From positions 56,427,415-56,491,414 of the forward strand of contig OX393578.1 of NCBI GenBank assembly GCA_947652605.1: a stretch of 64,000 nt of DNA, given 5' to 3'. The notes under the pieces are model-generated. The model worked only from the letters and a program-made list of their open reading frames with translations, ran no database searches and was not told the DNA's origin. Source of the DNA: Elmis aenea. Taxonomy: Eukaryota > Arthropoda > Insecta > Coleoptera > Elmidae. Of this stretch, positions 1 through 12,498 are shown piece by piece (position 1 is the first letter of the stretch; every line of letters begins with the position of its first letter). Made by a program: the position numbers and the translations under genes.

Positions 1-400
1 CATGCAAATATCTATTTTTATATCCACGTTATGTCATAGTCTTAAGCAAAAAAAATACTTGTGTTTTACCATCGAGGTATATGAATCGAAAGTTAAATAT
101 GAACAACAAACTATATTCAAAGAACATCCAAATATCTATTTTTATATCCACGTTATATCATAGTCTTAAGCAAAAAAAATACTTGTGTTTTACCATCGAG
201 GTAAATGAATCGAAAGTTAAATATGAACAACAAACTATATTCAAAGAACATGCAAATATCTATTTTTATATCCACGTTATGTCATAGTCTTAAGCAAAAA
301 ATACTTGTGTTTTACCATCGAGGTACATGAATCGAAAGTTAAATATGAACAACAAAATATATTAAAAATCATGCAAAAACATAAATTTTATTTTTTAATC
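1..400. repeat. 124-bp tandem repeat, left edge of window
   Basis: Three near-identical units begin at about 1, 125 and 249, and a decaying fourth at about 370. Each contains ATATCTATTTTTATATCCAC, a TAAGCAAAAA run, ACCATCGAGGTA and GAATCGAAAGTT. The array probably continues left of the window. Short open frames cross it in phase with the repeat and are not credible genes. Diverged relatives lie at 3045-3265. Confidence 0.9.
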
Positions 401-2815
401 GTATTAGCATAAAAGCAAATTTAATCACCGAGGTACGGTATATGAAATAAACTGTAAAAATTAACAAGTAATTTTTAAAACTTTAAATCTTCGGTAAACA
501 ATAGGATATAGGAGTATTACAACTATGTTGATACATTAACGAATTTTTTATAGTATTATTTCTCAGTACTAATTGCACGCCAAAAGTAATTTAGGTATGT
601 TTCAATTCTACTAAATTCTGCGAAGGTTAAAATAATTTACATGAGCATGTCAGAAAATGTACCCTTAAAAATTCTTAATTTTGTAAATAATTAATTTTAA
701 AAAAAGTTTGAGTATAATTGATATGGAACTTTGCATCAAAATATAACAGCATTAATTCATTTTGCTTTGTAGTAATTGCTGTTTTCTTCATGTACTGTTC
801 ACTACTTTTACTTTTTAGAGTTGCAAGTTACCAAAAGCGTAGAAAATAGAAAGTAATTTCGCTATATTAAATTTAATTTGAGTTGACTGCAATGGCTTCA
901 TTCTTAACGTTAACCGACTTTATTTTTGAAGAACTTAAAATATTTTAACAACAATTTTATTACTTCAAACGATTAATTTTACGGATGCTGTGATCTTAAA
1001 ACTTCTTTGTTTTTGATTAGACTAAACAATTTTACAGAATCTAATACCCAGTTTCAATACAGACAGCTTTTGATAACTTTTTTGCGTAACTTGCATATCT
1101 ATTTGTACAATTGAGATTCTGTTTGATTGGATATTCAAGTTGCATTTTGTACAGCTTTCGACATTTCAAGCCCCTATGAATATAATATAGGCACGGGTGT
1201 GAAGATTTCAGTCAATTCATTATATCAGCACGGCTACACTTTAATCGACGACAATTTCATTATATAGGAACAACAATCGATAGATTTTTTATTTTTATTT
1301 TCATATGAAATCATAGTTTTAAGTTTCGATAGCTTGGGGCTTAAAAAACTTTGTACATATATTTCTTGAATATCCTACAAAATTTAAACAACCTTATGTG
1401 CTGCAAGTGTAGTGAACAATGCATTTGAAAGCGATAAGAATTAGTAAAACTAACTTAATTCATGCAATTTTAAAAAACTGAGTCTTATTTACCAATTGTA
1501 TAGTTATTAAACTCGTTTTTTTTTGTAATAACGCGCAAGTAACAATAAGGATTGTGTGTTTTTTTTTGAATTCACTGCTTGAACGTGTAAATTATTTAGA
1601 TACAATAGCTTTTTGCTAGCTGATCAGGCCTATTACAAAAGGTAATTTAAAACCGCTTTTACTCTATGTTACATCTTCAATAACTTTTGATATTGCTAAC
1701 AGAAAGCTGTTACACTCGTGAACATGTTTAAATGTATTTTTGTACTGTTTACAACAACAAATATAATGCCTGTTTGCTGTTGAAAGGTTTTAAAAATTAA
1801 TACTGCATGCAAAACTGCAGGTTTGTCAACCAATTCTAGTTTTTTTAGTAAGTACATGAAACTAAACGCTTTAACTGTATCATATTTTATAATACTACTT
1901 CACTACTGGTTTTAAAACAGAAATACGACATTTTAGCGACATCTATGCACTTTGCCTTTTAAAATAATAACTTGTAAAAATGCCCTATGTTAGCTTTTCG
2001 ACAAATTTTCGTGTGAGATTAGTTTAGAGGTTTAGAGTTTCGTATGTGGTGTTTTCACTGTTTTTTATGCGTCTTAGTTTCGAACTGTGTGGCTTAAGAA
2101 ATGAAATATGCGTCAATTTACACCTGCACGCACTTTTTCGCACTTTTCTTAACTTACTCAACAAATTTAATAACCATACTTAATGACATTGCTCGGTTGG
2201 CTTAATTATTTTACATGATCACTCGCAAACTAAAAAAAAAACGTGACCATCAGCTTGTTTAATTCCGTTGTATGGTAGTTTTTTTTTTTTTTTTGCTAAC
2301 AAGGGACTAGTAACCTTGATAGAGGTGCGTTACTTGATGCGATGCAATTTTGAAGCTTCTATCTTTACTCATTTAATTGCTGAAATGTTAATGTACACGG
2401 TTGTGTCGAAATGTTTATGGTGGATTTTGATTATTAATTGTAAATATTCTATTGGCCGCTTGATCTTGCATTTGTATGTGGTAGTATTATATTACCGTCA
2501 TGTTTTGCATGTACTATCAGTTTTTGTGTAAAGTACTTGGTGTCCTTAAGTCATACATTGCTATGGATAAAATTATTTTATTAACTCAAATTTCTATTAA
2601 AGACTGTACGTTGCTTGTCCGTTTTCATTTGATTGTAAGGCTTTGCTTTGAAGGACCACACGTTTTTTTGTGTTACAAATTGTTAATTGGCGTGCAATTT
2701 AGCTGTAGAGTTTTTCTAAATTGGCTAGTCGGTATTTATTATGTGATTTTTGTTTTAATAAGGTGTATGCATTAACATTGTATTAGAGTATGTTACGCAA
2801 ACATGGATTAAAAAT
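401..2815. other. AT-rich intergenic DNA, nothing recognised
   Basis: No coding exon, transposon terminus or RNA gene was recognised. A 16-bp T run sits near 2279. The open frames at 2268-2775 are AT-rich, low in complexity and resemble no family I know. Confidence 0.5.
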
Positions 2816-2830
2816 TGTATTATTATAGCA

Positions 2831-2871
2831 AGTCCTACACCTAACAGTAGAAGGACTCATGACTAAATAAT
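2831..2871 (+). mobile_element. about 40-bp insertion of a non-LTR retrotransposon 3' tail
   Basis: This stretch carries AGTCCTACACCTAACAGTAG and AAGGACTCATGACTAAATAA. It matches the 3' end of the minus-strand non-LTR element at about 29,975-31,262, read in reverse complement. It is flanked by a direct repeat of about 9 bp (TTATTATAG at about 2820 and 2871), as expected for an extremely 5'-truncated target-primed insertion. A second such copy is at 17,427. Confidence 0.7.
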
Positions 2872-3044
2872 TATTATAGTAGCAGATCAAAATTACACTT
2901 ACTTAACACTTGAAAAATAAAATGAATTACAATACCTCTAATTTCATAAACTAATTATTTGTCTTCGAGTTTTATAAGTTTACAACCCTAAGTGGGACGA
3001 CTAGATATTTTCAATAAATCATATAAAACATTACAAATATAATT

Positions 3045-3265
3045 TGTAAATAATAAACACGTTATGTCAAATTGGTTTTAAGCGAAAATTAAATTTTATT
3101 TGATCATCCAGGTATTATATGACTACCTTTAACAACAAAATGTATTAAAAAAATATGCAAAATCAAAAAATATTATTTCCACATTAGGTCCGATTAGTTT
3201 TAATCTAAAAACGAATTTTATTTTATCATCGAGGTATATGAATTAAACTTTAGATATCTGCAGGT
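3045..3265. repeat. diverged copies of the 124-bp repeat
   Basis: Two degenerate units share with the left-edge array the order CACGTTATGTCA, a TTTTAAGC/TAAGCAAAA region, ATC(C/G)AGGTATATGA, and a run reading AACAACAAAATGTATTAAAA. This indicates the 124-bp family was once more widespread here. Confidence 0.6.
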
Positions 3266-3407
3266 AAAAGTTTTTGACAAGCTAAGTTATAAATGATAAA
3301 CAAACAAAAAAAAATGTAAATTAATTTTAAAAAATTATAGTGCCAGCAAAAATTTTGATTAAATTTTAATTTGCAATAAAAGTTGATTTAAGTTTAAAAA
3401 ACAAAAT

Positions 3408-3434
3408 GATGAAAGGGAGGAGGGAGGGCCAAAC
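3408..3434 (+). repeat. G-rich box, copy 1 of 4
   Basis: GATGAAAGGGAGGAGGGAGG followed by GCCAAA, set in otherwise AT-rich unique sequence. The same box, in the same orientation, recurs near 10,131, 10,769 and 12,070. It has four closely spaced G runs, so it is a formal G-quadruplex candidate. Function unknown. Confidence 0.75.
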
Positions 3435-3779
3435 AAAAAAAAATTATTAATTGTTTCAAAAATACTAATCGGTACTAATAAAAACACAGATTTACTGATT
3501 ATGCAAAAAAAAAAAACAATGCGTTTCTATTACATTTTATTAAAATATAGTTGTAGGTGATCTATTTCAATAAATTTCGACAATGAAAATGATTAAAGAA
3601 ATTGTAAAAATTTAAGGTACAGATAAGAATTTTACCCAAAAGCAGAGTGAATAAATAAAGTGCAAAATATTTCAATATTTCCGCAATTATTTTTTTAAAG
3701 TTTGTTAGTTTTTAAGATGTTGGATACAAATTTAAAAAATAGTTATTTACATTTCCCGACGATATATGTTACTATCAAT

Positions 3780-6350
3780 ATAAAACGATTTTTTTTAGGT
3801 AGTTACGGTTAGGAAACCAATAAATTATTTCTTCAAATTTTACAACAATATATTGTTATTAAACAATTGGTTATTAATGCAAAAGCATGGTAAATAAATA
3901 GGATCAAGAAACAAATAAATTATTTCTCAAAGTTTTACAACAATTTCCGACGATACATTGTTTATAAACAATTGGTTATTATCGCAAAAGCTTAGTAAAT
4001 AAATAAGATCACGAAAGATATCAAAATACGACGAATTATTATTTTTTCAAAGTTGGTTACGGTTTATTAACTATCAAGAAACAAATAAATTATTTCTCAA
4101 AGTTTTACAACAATTTCCGACAATACATTGTTTTTAAACAATTGGTTATTATCGCAAAAGCTTAGTAAATAAATAAGATCACGAAAGATATCGAAATACG
4201 ACGAATTATTATTTTTTCAAAGTTAGTTACGGTTTTCAAGGTATTAAGAAACAAATAAATTATTTCTCAAAGTTTTACAACAATTTCCAACGATACATTG
4301 TTTTTAAACAATTGGTTATTAATGCAAAAGCAGGGTAACTAAATAGGATCACGAAAGGTATCACTATCCGACGAATTATTTTTTTTTCAAAGTTGGTTAC
4401 GGTTTATTAACTATCAAGAAACAAATAAATTATTTCTCAAAGTTTTACAACAATTTCCGACGATACATTGTTTTTAAACAATTGGTTATTATCGCAAAAG
4501 CTTAGTAAATAAATAAGATCACGAAAGATATCGAAATACGACGAACTATTATTTTTTCAAAGTTGGTTACGGTTTTTTAAGTATTTAGAAACAAACAAGT
4601 TATTTCTCCAAGTTTTAAAACCATTTCCGACGATATATTGTTATTAAACAATTGGTCATTAATGCAAAAGCTTAGTAAATAAATAAGATCACGAAAGGTA
4701 TCAAAATACGACGAATTATTATTTTTTCAAAGTTGGTTACGGTTTTTTAAGTATTTAGAAACAAACAAGTTATTTCTCCAAGTTTTAAAACCATTTCCGA
4801 CGATATATTGTTATTAAACAATTGGTCATTAATGCAAAAGCTTAGTAAATAAATAAGATCACGAAAGGTATCACTATACGACGAATTATTATATTTTTCA
4901 AAGTTGGTTACGGTTTTTTAAGTATTTAGAAACAAACAAGTTATTTCTCCAAGTTTTAAAACCATTTCCGACGATATATTGTTATTAAACAATTAGTTAT
5001 TAATGCAAAAGCATGGTAAATAAATAGGATCACGAAAGGTATCACTATACGACGAATTATTATATTTTTCAAAGTTGGTTACGGTTTTTTAAGTATTTAG
5101 AAACAAACAAGTTATTTCTCCAAGTTTTAAAACAATTTCCGACGATAAATCGTTATTAAACAATTGGTCATTATTGCAAAAGCTTAGTAAATAAATAAGA
5201 TCACGAAAGGTATCAAAATACGACGAATTATTATTTTTTCAAAGTTGGTTACGGTTTTTTAAGTATTTAGAAACAAACAAGTTATTTCTCCAAGTTTTAA
5301 AACAATTTCCGACGATATATTGTTATTAAACAATTGGCCATTAATGCAAAAGCTTAGTAAATAAATAAGATCACGAAAGGTATCAAAATACGACGAATTA
5401 TTATTTTTTCAAAGTTGGTTACGGTTTTTTAAGTATTTAGAAACAAACAAGTTATTTCTCCAAGTTTTAAAACCATTTAAGACGATATATTGTTATTAAA
5501 CAATTGGTCATTAATGCAAAAGCTTAGTAAATAAATAAGATCACGAAAGGTATCAATATACGACGAATTATTATTTTTTCAAAGTTGGTTACGGTTTTTT
5601 TAAGTATTTAGAAACAAACAAGTTATTTCTCCAAGTTTTAAAACAATTTCCGACGATATATTGTTATTAAACAATTGGTCATTAATGCAAAAGCTTAGTA
5701 AATAAATAAGATCACGAAAGGTATCAATATACGACGAATTTTTTTTTTCAAAGTTGGTTACGGTTTTTTTAAGTATTTAGAAACAAACAAGTTATTTCTC
5801 CAAGTTTTAAAACAATTTCCGACGATAAATCGTTATTAAACAATTGGTCATTATTGCAAAAGCTTAGTAAATAAATAAGATCACGAAAGGTATCAAAATA
5901 CGACGAATTATTATTTTTTCAAAGTTGGTTACGGTCTTTTAAGTATTTAGAAACAAACAAGTTATTTCTCCAAGTTTTAAAACAATTTCCGACGATATAT
6001 TGTTATTAAACAATTGGTCATTAATGCAAAAGCTTAGTAAATAAATAAGATCACGAAAGGTATCAAAATACGACGAATTATTATTTTTTCAAAGTTGGTT
6101 ACGGTTTTTTAAGTATTTAGAAACAAACAAGTTATTTCTCCAAGTGTTAAAACAATTTCCGAAGATATATTGTTATTAAATAATTAGTTATTAATGCAAG
6201 AGCTTAGTAAATAAATAAGATCACAAAAGGTATCAAAATACGACGAATTATTTTTTTTTCAAAGTTGGTTACGGTTTATTAATTATCAAGACACAAATAA
6301 ATTATTTTTCAAAGTTTTACAACAATTTCCGACGATATATTGTTATTAAA
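3780..6350. repeat. ~170-bp satellite array, subfamily A
   Basis: About fifteen head-to-tail monomers of roughly 170 bp. Landmarks in each are GTTGGTTACGGTTT, AAGTTATTTCTCCAAGTTTT, TTTCCGACGATATATTG, AACAATTGGTCATTAATGC, AAGCTTAGTAAATAAATAAG and ATCACGAAAGGTATC. Monomers between about 4560 and 6130 are nearly identical and the edges decay. Variants repeat at multiples of the monomer: GATAAATCGTTATT at about 5145 and 5824 (four monomers apart) and TTTATTAACTATCAAG at about 4069 and 4411 (two apart), suggesting higher-order duplication. The monomer is homologous to the second array at 7.2-9.9 kb. Confidence 0.93.
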
Positions 6351-7199
6351 ATCGAGGTTTACTATTATTAAAAATGGTCTTAGCTTCCACTTGATTAGAA
6401 ATAATTAGTTATTAAATATTACACTAAAATAATCAAAATATTAACAGATAATAAAATACATTACTATTTTGCTACATTATATCATAGGATTTCAGATCAA
6501 AAGATTTTTTATACGCAACAATTATGTAATTAAATCAAAACCAACCTTCATAAGACAGCTTTTTCACTCTGTGGGTCGCATGTAAATCATTACTAGACCA
6601 GGAACAAACACCAAACGTTCTAAATTCACCGCCAAATTAACACAAAAACACTTGGTGTGCGGGTGTGCTAGTGATAATTAATTATAAAATCTACAATATT
6701 CGCTATAATCGGCAATTTTCTAAGTTAATTTAACGCAAATTTTACTTAATTCTGCTACATGGTATTACCTTTCAATCACAAAAACCAATCGACTTACGAT
6801 GACCTCCGATTGACGGCACGCGACAATACCGGCCAAATAATTCATTCATAATTAATACACTAATATCTTGACAAGTATCGTATTTATCAAACTTCTATTG
6901 ACAACTACATGTGAAGCAAAGCTATTTGAACAATTAAGTGTAATTTTTGTATAATGTACTCCACTTTTTACCGGAAAATACTTAAAACAAAGCACAATTA
7001 ATTGTCACTGCACACCCGAGACGCTAAGCACTACTTGTTAGATCCTACGTATTCCTACGCCAATCGCAAATTTTCCAAAGGCGACTATGCAAAATTGCGA
7101 TGCTTTTTGGCTATCGTATGCCAGCTGTATGATTTTATATTCTGGATAGATTTTATGTTTGGTTTGCAACGGAAATGAAACAAAGATTGTGATATATCA
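6351..7199. other. unique spacer between the two satellite arrays
   Basis: No exon or transposon recognised. Two patches (about 6590-6840 and 7000-7120) are less AT-rich and contain several CpGs, unlike the flanking satellite. They could be remnants of older single-copy DNA or a promoter, but no core promoter is convincing. Confidence 0.4.
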
Positions 7200-9900
7200 A
7201 AATTCGACGACTTTTTACTAAAAAATTGGTTATATTTTTTGTTTATGGGTTAAAATATGTACGCATAATTAAATATTTCGCATAAATATAACCCTATTAA
7301 ATTAATATTTTAAAAATTTTCAACACCTTCCCATGATTTTATAATTAAGAAATTGGCTAAAATGTATAACCTAATGATTCTTTCAATTTGACTAATATTC
7401 GATACAATAATTTGTTATTATTTTATGTTTTACGTACTTTGAAATAAACAATTTCCTAAAAATCATCAGTAATCTTTGAGATTATTATAAAAAAAACTAC
7501 GTTATAAAATATGGTTTTTAAGGTTATGCATAAATAGTGTGCGTAATAGTTTTACAATGATTTTCGAGGTTATATAATTATTAACAATTAGATTATTCAT
7601 TCACCACCGAAATAAATAAATAATTCTCTAAGATCTTTCGTTATTTTATACATATTATTTTTATTTTTAAAAAAAATGACTAGTTTACGAGGTGTTAAGA
7701 AATAAAAAAATAATTTTTTGAAGTTTTTTACCAAAATTTTCAAAGATTTTATTTTATTAAGAAAGTGGTTATAGGTTTTATGCAATACGAAATGAATCAA
7801 TTCTCAAAGGCATCAATATTCAAATAATGGTTACTGTAAAATATGTTGGGTATAGTCTTAAAGATTTTGCGAAATAAACAAATAATTTCAAAAGTTCGAC
7901 TACAATTTTCGACGGTAAATTATTGTTGAAAAAATTGTCTAAAGGTTTTATGCAATACGAAATAAGTAATTTCCAAAAGTTATCAATATTCAAATAATGG
8001 TTACTGTAAAATATGTTAGGTATAGTTTTAAAGATTTTGCGAAATATACATATAATTTCAAAAGGTTCGACTACAATTCTCGACGATAAATTATTTAAAA
8101 AAAAATTGTCTAAAGGTTTCATTTAATACGAAATAAGTAATTTCCAAAAATTATCAATATTCAACGAATTGTTATTGTAAAATATGTTAGGTATGGTTCT
8201 AAAGGTTTGGCGAATTAAATTAATATTTTCCGAAGGTTTGGCTATAATTTTCGACGATATGGTGTCATTTTAAAATTGTCTAAAGGTTTCATTTAATACG
8301 AAATAAGTAATTTCCAAAAGTTATCAATATTCAACGAATTGTTATTGTAAAATATGTTAGGTATGGTTCTAAAGGTTTGGCGAATTAAATTAATATTTTC
8401 CGAAGGTTTGGCTATAATTTTCGACGATATGGTGTCATTTTAAAATTGTCTAAAGGTTTCATTTAATACGAAATAAGTAATTTCCAAAAGTAATCAATAT
8501 TCAACTAATTGTTATTGTAAAATATGTTAGGTATGGTTCTAAAGGTTTGGCGAATTAAATTAATATTTTCCGAAGGTTTGGCTATAATTTTCGACGATAT
8601 GGTGTCATTTTAAAATTGTCTAAAGGTTTCATTTAATACGAAATAAGTAATTTCCAAAAGTAATCAATATTCAACTAATTGTTATTGTAAAATATGTTAG
8701 GTATGGTTCTAAAGGTTTGGCGAATTAAATTAATATTTTCCGAAGGTTTGGCTATAATTTTCGACGATATGGTGTCATTTTAAAATTGTCTAAAGGTTTC
8801 ATTTAATACGAAATAAGTAATTTCTAAAAGTTATCAATATTCAACGAATTGTTATTGTAAAATATGTTAGGTATGGTTCTAAAGGTTTGGCGAATTAAAT
8901 TAATATTTTCTGAAGGTTTGGTTATAATTTTCAACTATATGATGTTATTAAAAAACTGTCTAAAAGTTTCTTGCAATACGAAATAAGTAATTTTCAAAAG
9001 TTATCAACATCCAACGAACTGTTATTGTAAAAAATGTTAGCGATGGTTTCAAAGATTTTACGAAATAAACAAATAATTTTAAAAGGTTTGACTACAATTT
9101 TCGACGATAAATTATTATAATGAAAAAATTGGCTAAAGGTTTTATGCAACACGAAATAAGTAATTTCCAAAAGTAATCAATATTCAACGAACTGTTATTA
9201 TAAAAAATGTTAGCGATGGTTTTAAAAATTTTTCGAAACAAACAAATAATTTTAAAAGATTTGACCACAATTTTCGACGATATGTTATTATTTAAAAACT
9301 GTCTTACTGGCTTTATGCAATACGAAATGAATAATTTTCCAAAATTTATTAATATTTAACGAATTTTTATTGTAAAATATGTTAGTTATAGTTTAAAAGG
9401 TTTAACGAAATAGACAAATAATTTATGAGTTATTATTTTACAAAAATATGTTAGGTATGGTTCTAAAGGTTTAACGAATTAAATTAATATTTTCTGAAGG
9501 TTTGACTATAATTTTCGACTATATGGTGTTATTAAAAAACTGTCCAAAGGTTTCTTGCATACGAAATAAGTAATTTCCAAAAGTAATCAATATCCAACGA
9601 ACTGTTATTGTAAAAAATGTTAACTATGGTTTTAAAGGTTTTACGAAATAAACAAATAATTTCAAAAGATTTGACTACAAAGTTTCGACGATATGTGGTT
9701 ATTAAAAAATTGTTTAAAGGTTTTATGGACTGCAAAATAAATAATATCCTTAAATACATCGACTGTTTACGAATTACTGTTACGGAATATGTAGGTTATT
9801 TTTATTTTTAATGAGGTACGAAATTAACAATAAACTTACAAAAGTTTTGCAACAATTGCCGACGATATATTGTTATTAACAACTTAAACGTTACTACACA
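7200..9900. repeat. ~170-bp satellite array, subfamily B
   Basis: Monomers of 170 bp with landmarks TAATACGAAATAAGTAATTT, TATCAATATTCAACGAATTG, AAAATATGTTAGGTATGGTT and TTTTCGACGATATGGTGTCA. Units starting near 8291, 8461, 8631 and 8801 are almost identical and exactly 170 bp apart; units at both ends are diverged. Shared sub-blocks (CGACGATAT, ACGAATT followed by TATT, GTTA then GGTT) show common descent with subfamily A. No protein is encoded; the open frames crossing it repeat with the monomer. Confidence 0.92.
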
Positions 9901-10130
9901 GAGATGTAATTACCAAAGCTTATTGTGATAAAAATGTTAGTTTTAGGTTTTATTGTATCTACTGCTAAGTGCAGAAATAATTTATAAATATATTAAACGC
10001 ATTTCTTACGACAAATAATTATAAATTTGGTATTTTTTTTAGCCATTACGTTAAAATGAAATTAATTTATGATTAAATAAAATAAAAGATAAAGATTTAA
10101 GCAAATAGAGATAGTAAATTTTCGCAAAAA

Positions 10131-10153
10131 TGAAGGGAGGTGGGAGGCCAAAC
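10131..10153 (+). repeat. G-rich box, copy 2 of 4 (diverged)
   Basis: TGAAGGGAGGTGGGAGGCCA, a slightly diverged copy of the box at 3408. Confidence 0.65.
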
Positions 10154-10768
10154 AAGAACAAAATGTTCTTTGTCAAAATATTAAAAACTTGTTACACAAA
10201 ATTTAAAGCAATTTATTGACTACAGACAATAACCGCTTCAGAAAAAAACATTGCAAAGCAAATGCGTATTTTTTTTTTAAGTAACACAACGCCCAAAGAT
10301 TTAAAAAACAACAATTTTAGACTAAATATTGTCCAAAAAGTGGTTATGAAATACTTTTGTTATTTAAAAATGCCCCTAAGGTAAAGATGGACAGTCTTCA
10401 AAAAATTATTTGTGGTGAATATATAAATACTAGATATCAAAATTTCTCTAATTTTTTAAGGTACATTGTTAGACAAAAACATGCAAACAAAATTATATAA
10501 ACTTAATTTTAAGAATGTTTTTTATCATTTATTTAAAAGCAATCAAAGAACAGTAACGTTTAAAGCTACATTGATTTAATAATAATTTTGTTCTTACAAA
10601 TTTTTAAATATCATATTTTGAAAGTTGTCCAAAGTAAATGAATACTCTTATTAGAGGACTTAAAACAATAACTGCACGCAAAATGCGTATAATCAGAATA
10701 ACTTTGCAAACAAATCAACACAAACATATTAATTTATTCAAAAACTTAATCAAAACTTTCTCATTAAT

Positions 10769-10791
10769 GATGAAAGGGAGGAGGGAGGGCA
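10769..10791 (+). repeat. G-rich box, copy 3 of 4
   Basis: GATGAAAGGGAGGAGGGAGG, then GCAAA. It lies 640 bp after copy 2 and about 1300 bp before copy 4. Confidence 0.75.
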
Positions 10792-12069
10792 AAAAAATAA
10801 CCAATATGTAAAATGTAACAATAAAAAGCTTGAAACCAAATAAATTTATTTGTCAAACAAATGTATAAAACCTGAAATCGACTACAAAATGTATTTATAG
10901 TGAAACTGCGTAACTTTTTTAGATGATGAGGTTTTTAATCAAGTAATTACGTTCCTGTGAAAATGAAGTATTGGAAATTTAACATCCATTGCATGGTATA
11001 TGAGCAAAATAATCGATATATTCGATGAAATGGTGACATAATTTTGTATTTAAAATTAATATTACCTTCAAGTGTTTCTTAATATTACAATTTTTTTAAA
11101 CCATGGATGTAGCAAGTAAAAAAGTATAAGAATTTAGTTAAGTTCAAAATATTCTATAGCTTCAATTAAAACTAATTTTGAACAAAGTGTAATGCCCAAG
11201 AAAATGTATATCTATTGCATTTGATACCTTCGAAACAGGAAAATGAGAATACTTATTAAAAAAATCAGGATATATATTAAATCATAATGCTAATGAATTT
11301 TAAAAAAAAAATTAATAATGCTAAATTACCAAAGAATTATTTAGGTTAAGTATAAATTGTTGCTGTATTAAAACTCAATAAATTAAGTATTTTTAAGATT
11401 GTTTTAGGGCAAGTACAGCAATAGTTACTATAATAGACTAAATTTAACTACAATGGAAATCCTAAAATTGATATTATTTTATAAATATTTTAGAAAACTT
11501 TATTCTCTACGCTTCAATTTTACGAAAGACAATTTGCAAATAAAACAATTTTGGCTATTAATAATACAAAATACACAAAAATACAATAAACTGCAATTAA
11601 GGATAATAAATACCAGTAATTTTTATTTAATTCAAAAATAATTTGAAACATTATTTTGAACGTAACTTGAACTTTGTTAAAAAATAATTTGAAAAACCAA
11701 ATTTGGTTATCAGTTAGTCAAAATATAATACAGTAAAATAAATGTATACAATTGTTAAAAAAAAATATTACGTAAAATTGATTAAAGTATTTCATTACTT
11801 TATAAAGTATAAAACTTCAATCTTATTTTAATTTGTTGTTAAAGAAATGTTTTGAGAAAAATATATTTGATTATAAGAAGACAAAATATATAAAAATAAA
11901 GTAAATGTATAGTTACTAATAAAGATAAAGTAATATTGATTTCAATACTCAAATTTATAAGTAAACTTACTCAATTTTTCAAAGTAAATTTGACGAACAA
12001 TTTTGATTGTCAATAAGGCAAAAAGTAAGTCAATAATAAGTCAAAAGTAAGTTTTAAATTACTGATTTT

Positions 12070-12096
12070 GATGAAAGGGAGGAGGGAGGGCCAAAA
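12070..12096 (+). repeat. G-rich box, copy 4 of 4
   Basis: GATGAAAGGGAGGAGGGAGG followed by GCCAAAA, matching copy 1 over at least 24 bases although the DNA around the two boxes is unrelated. It lies about 400 bp beyond the stop codon of gustatory receptor 1. Confidence 0.75.
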
Positions 12097-12498
12097 AATC
12101 AAAATCAATTTTAAGTCATACTCAAATTAAAACAAAAGTTCTCAAAGAAATTTTTAATTTGTTTAGTTTTGCACACAATATTTTAAAACTTTAATTTCTT
12201 ATATTCCTGATGAAGATAAATCAAAATATTATACATAACAAGTAAGTTATTTTTGTAAATAAAAGATTCACATTCAACTATTTTAAATAAAACTTTTATT
12301 AACCATACCATTTTGTTTCATTTACCTAATTCCTACCTATCCCTTTGCAATCCTGAAAAGTGCAAATGGGTTTATACTTGCAGATGTGTTATATCTTTAA
12401 AAATAAGACCAAGCAACTTTATAATCATTTACATCTATAAATGTTATAATCACTTTCAAAAAGTCCAGTTTTAGTAATATTTGACATGTCACTTAAAT

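Larger units (their letters stand above)
9901..12498. other. AT-rich DNA with three G-rich boxes
   Basis: No exon or clear transposon end was found. Apart from the G-rich boxes listed separately, the sequence is A/T-rich with long A runs. It lies immediately 3' of gustatory receptor 1. TTTATT at 12,295-12,300, read on the minus strand as AATAAA, could serve as that gene's polyadenylation signal. Confidence 0.5.

Noticed and set aside
2268..2775. Two hydrophobic open frames near the left end
   Set aside because: T-rich sequence naturally gives Phe/Leu/Val-rich frames; no splice context, motif or homologue recognised.
3408..3434. G-rich box as an LTR retrotransposon polypurine tract
   Set aside because: No LTR beginning TG, no primer-binding site and no pol-like coding near any of the four copies.
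3780..9900. CRISPR-like array
   Set aside because: Units are contiguous 170-bp satellites without short repeats and unique spacers, in an insect genome.
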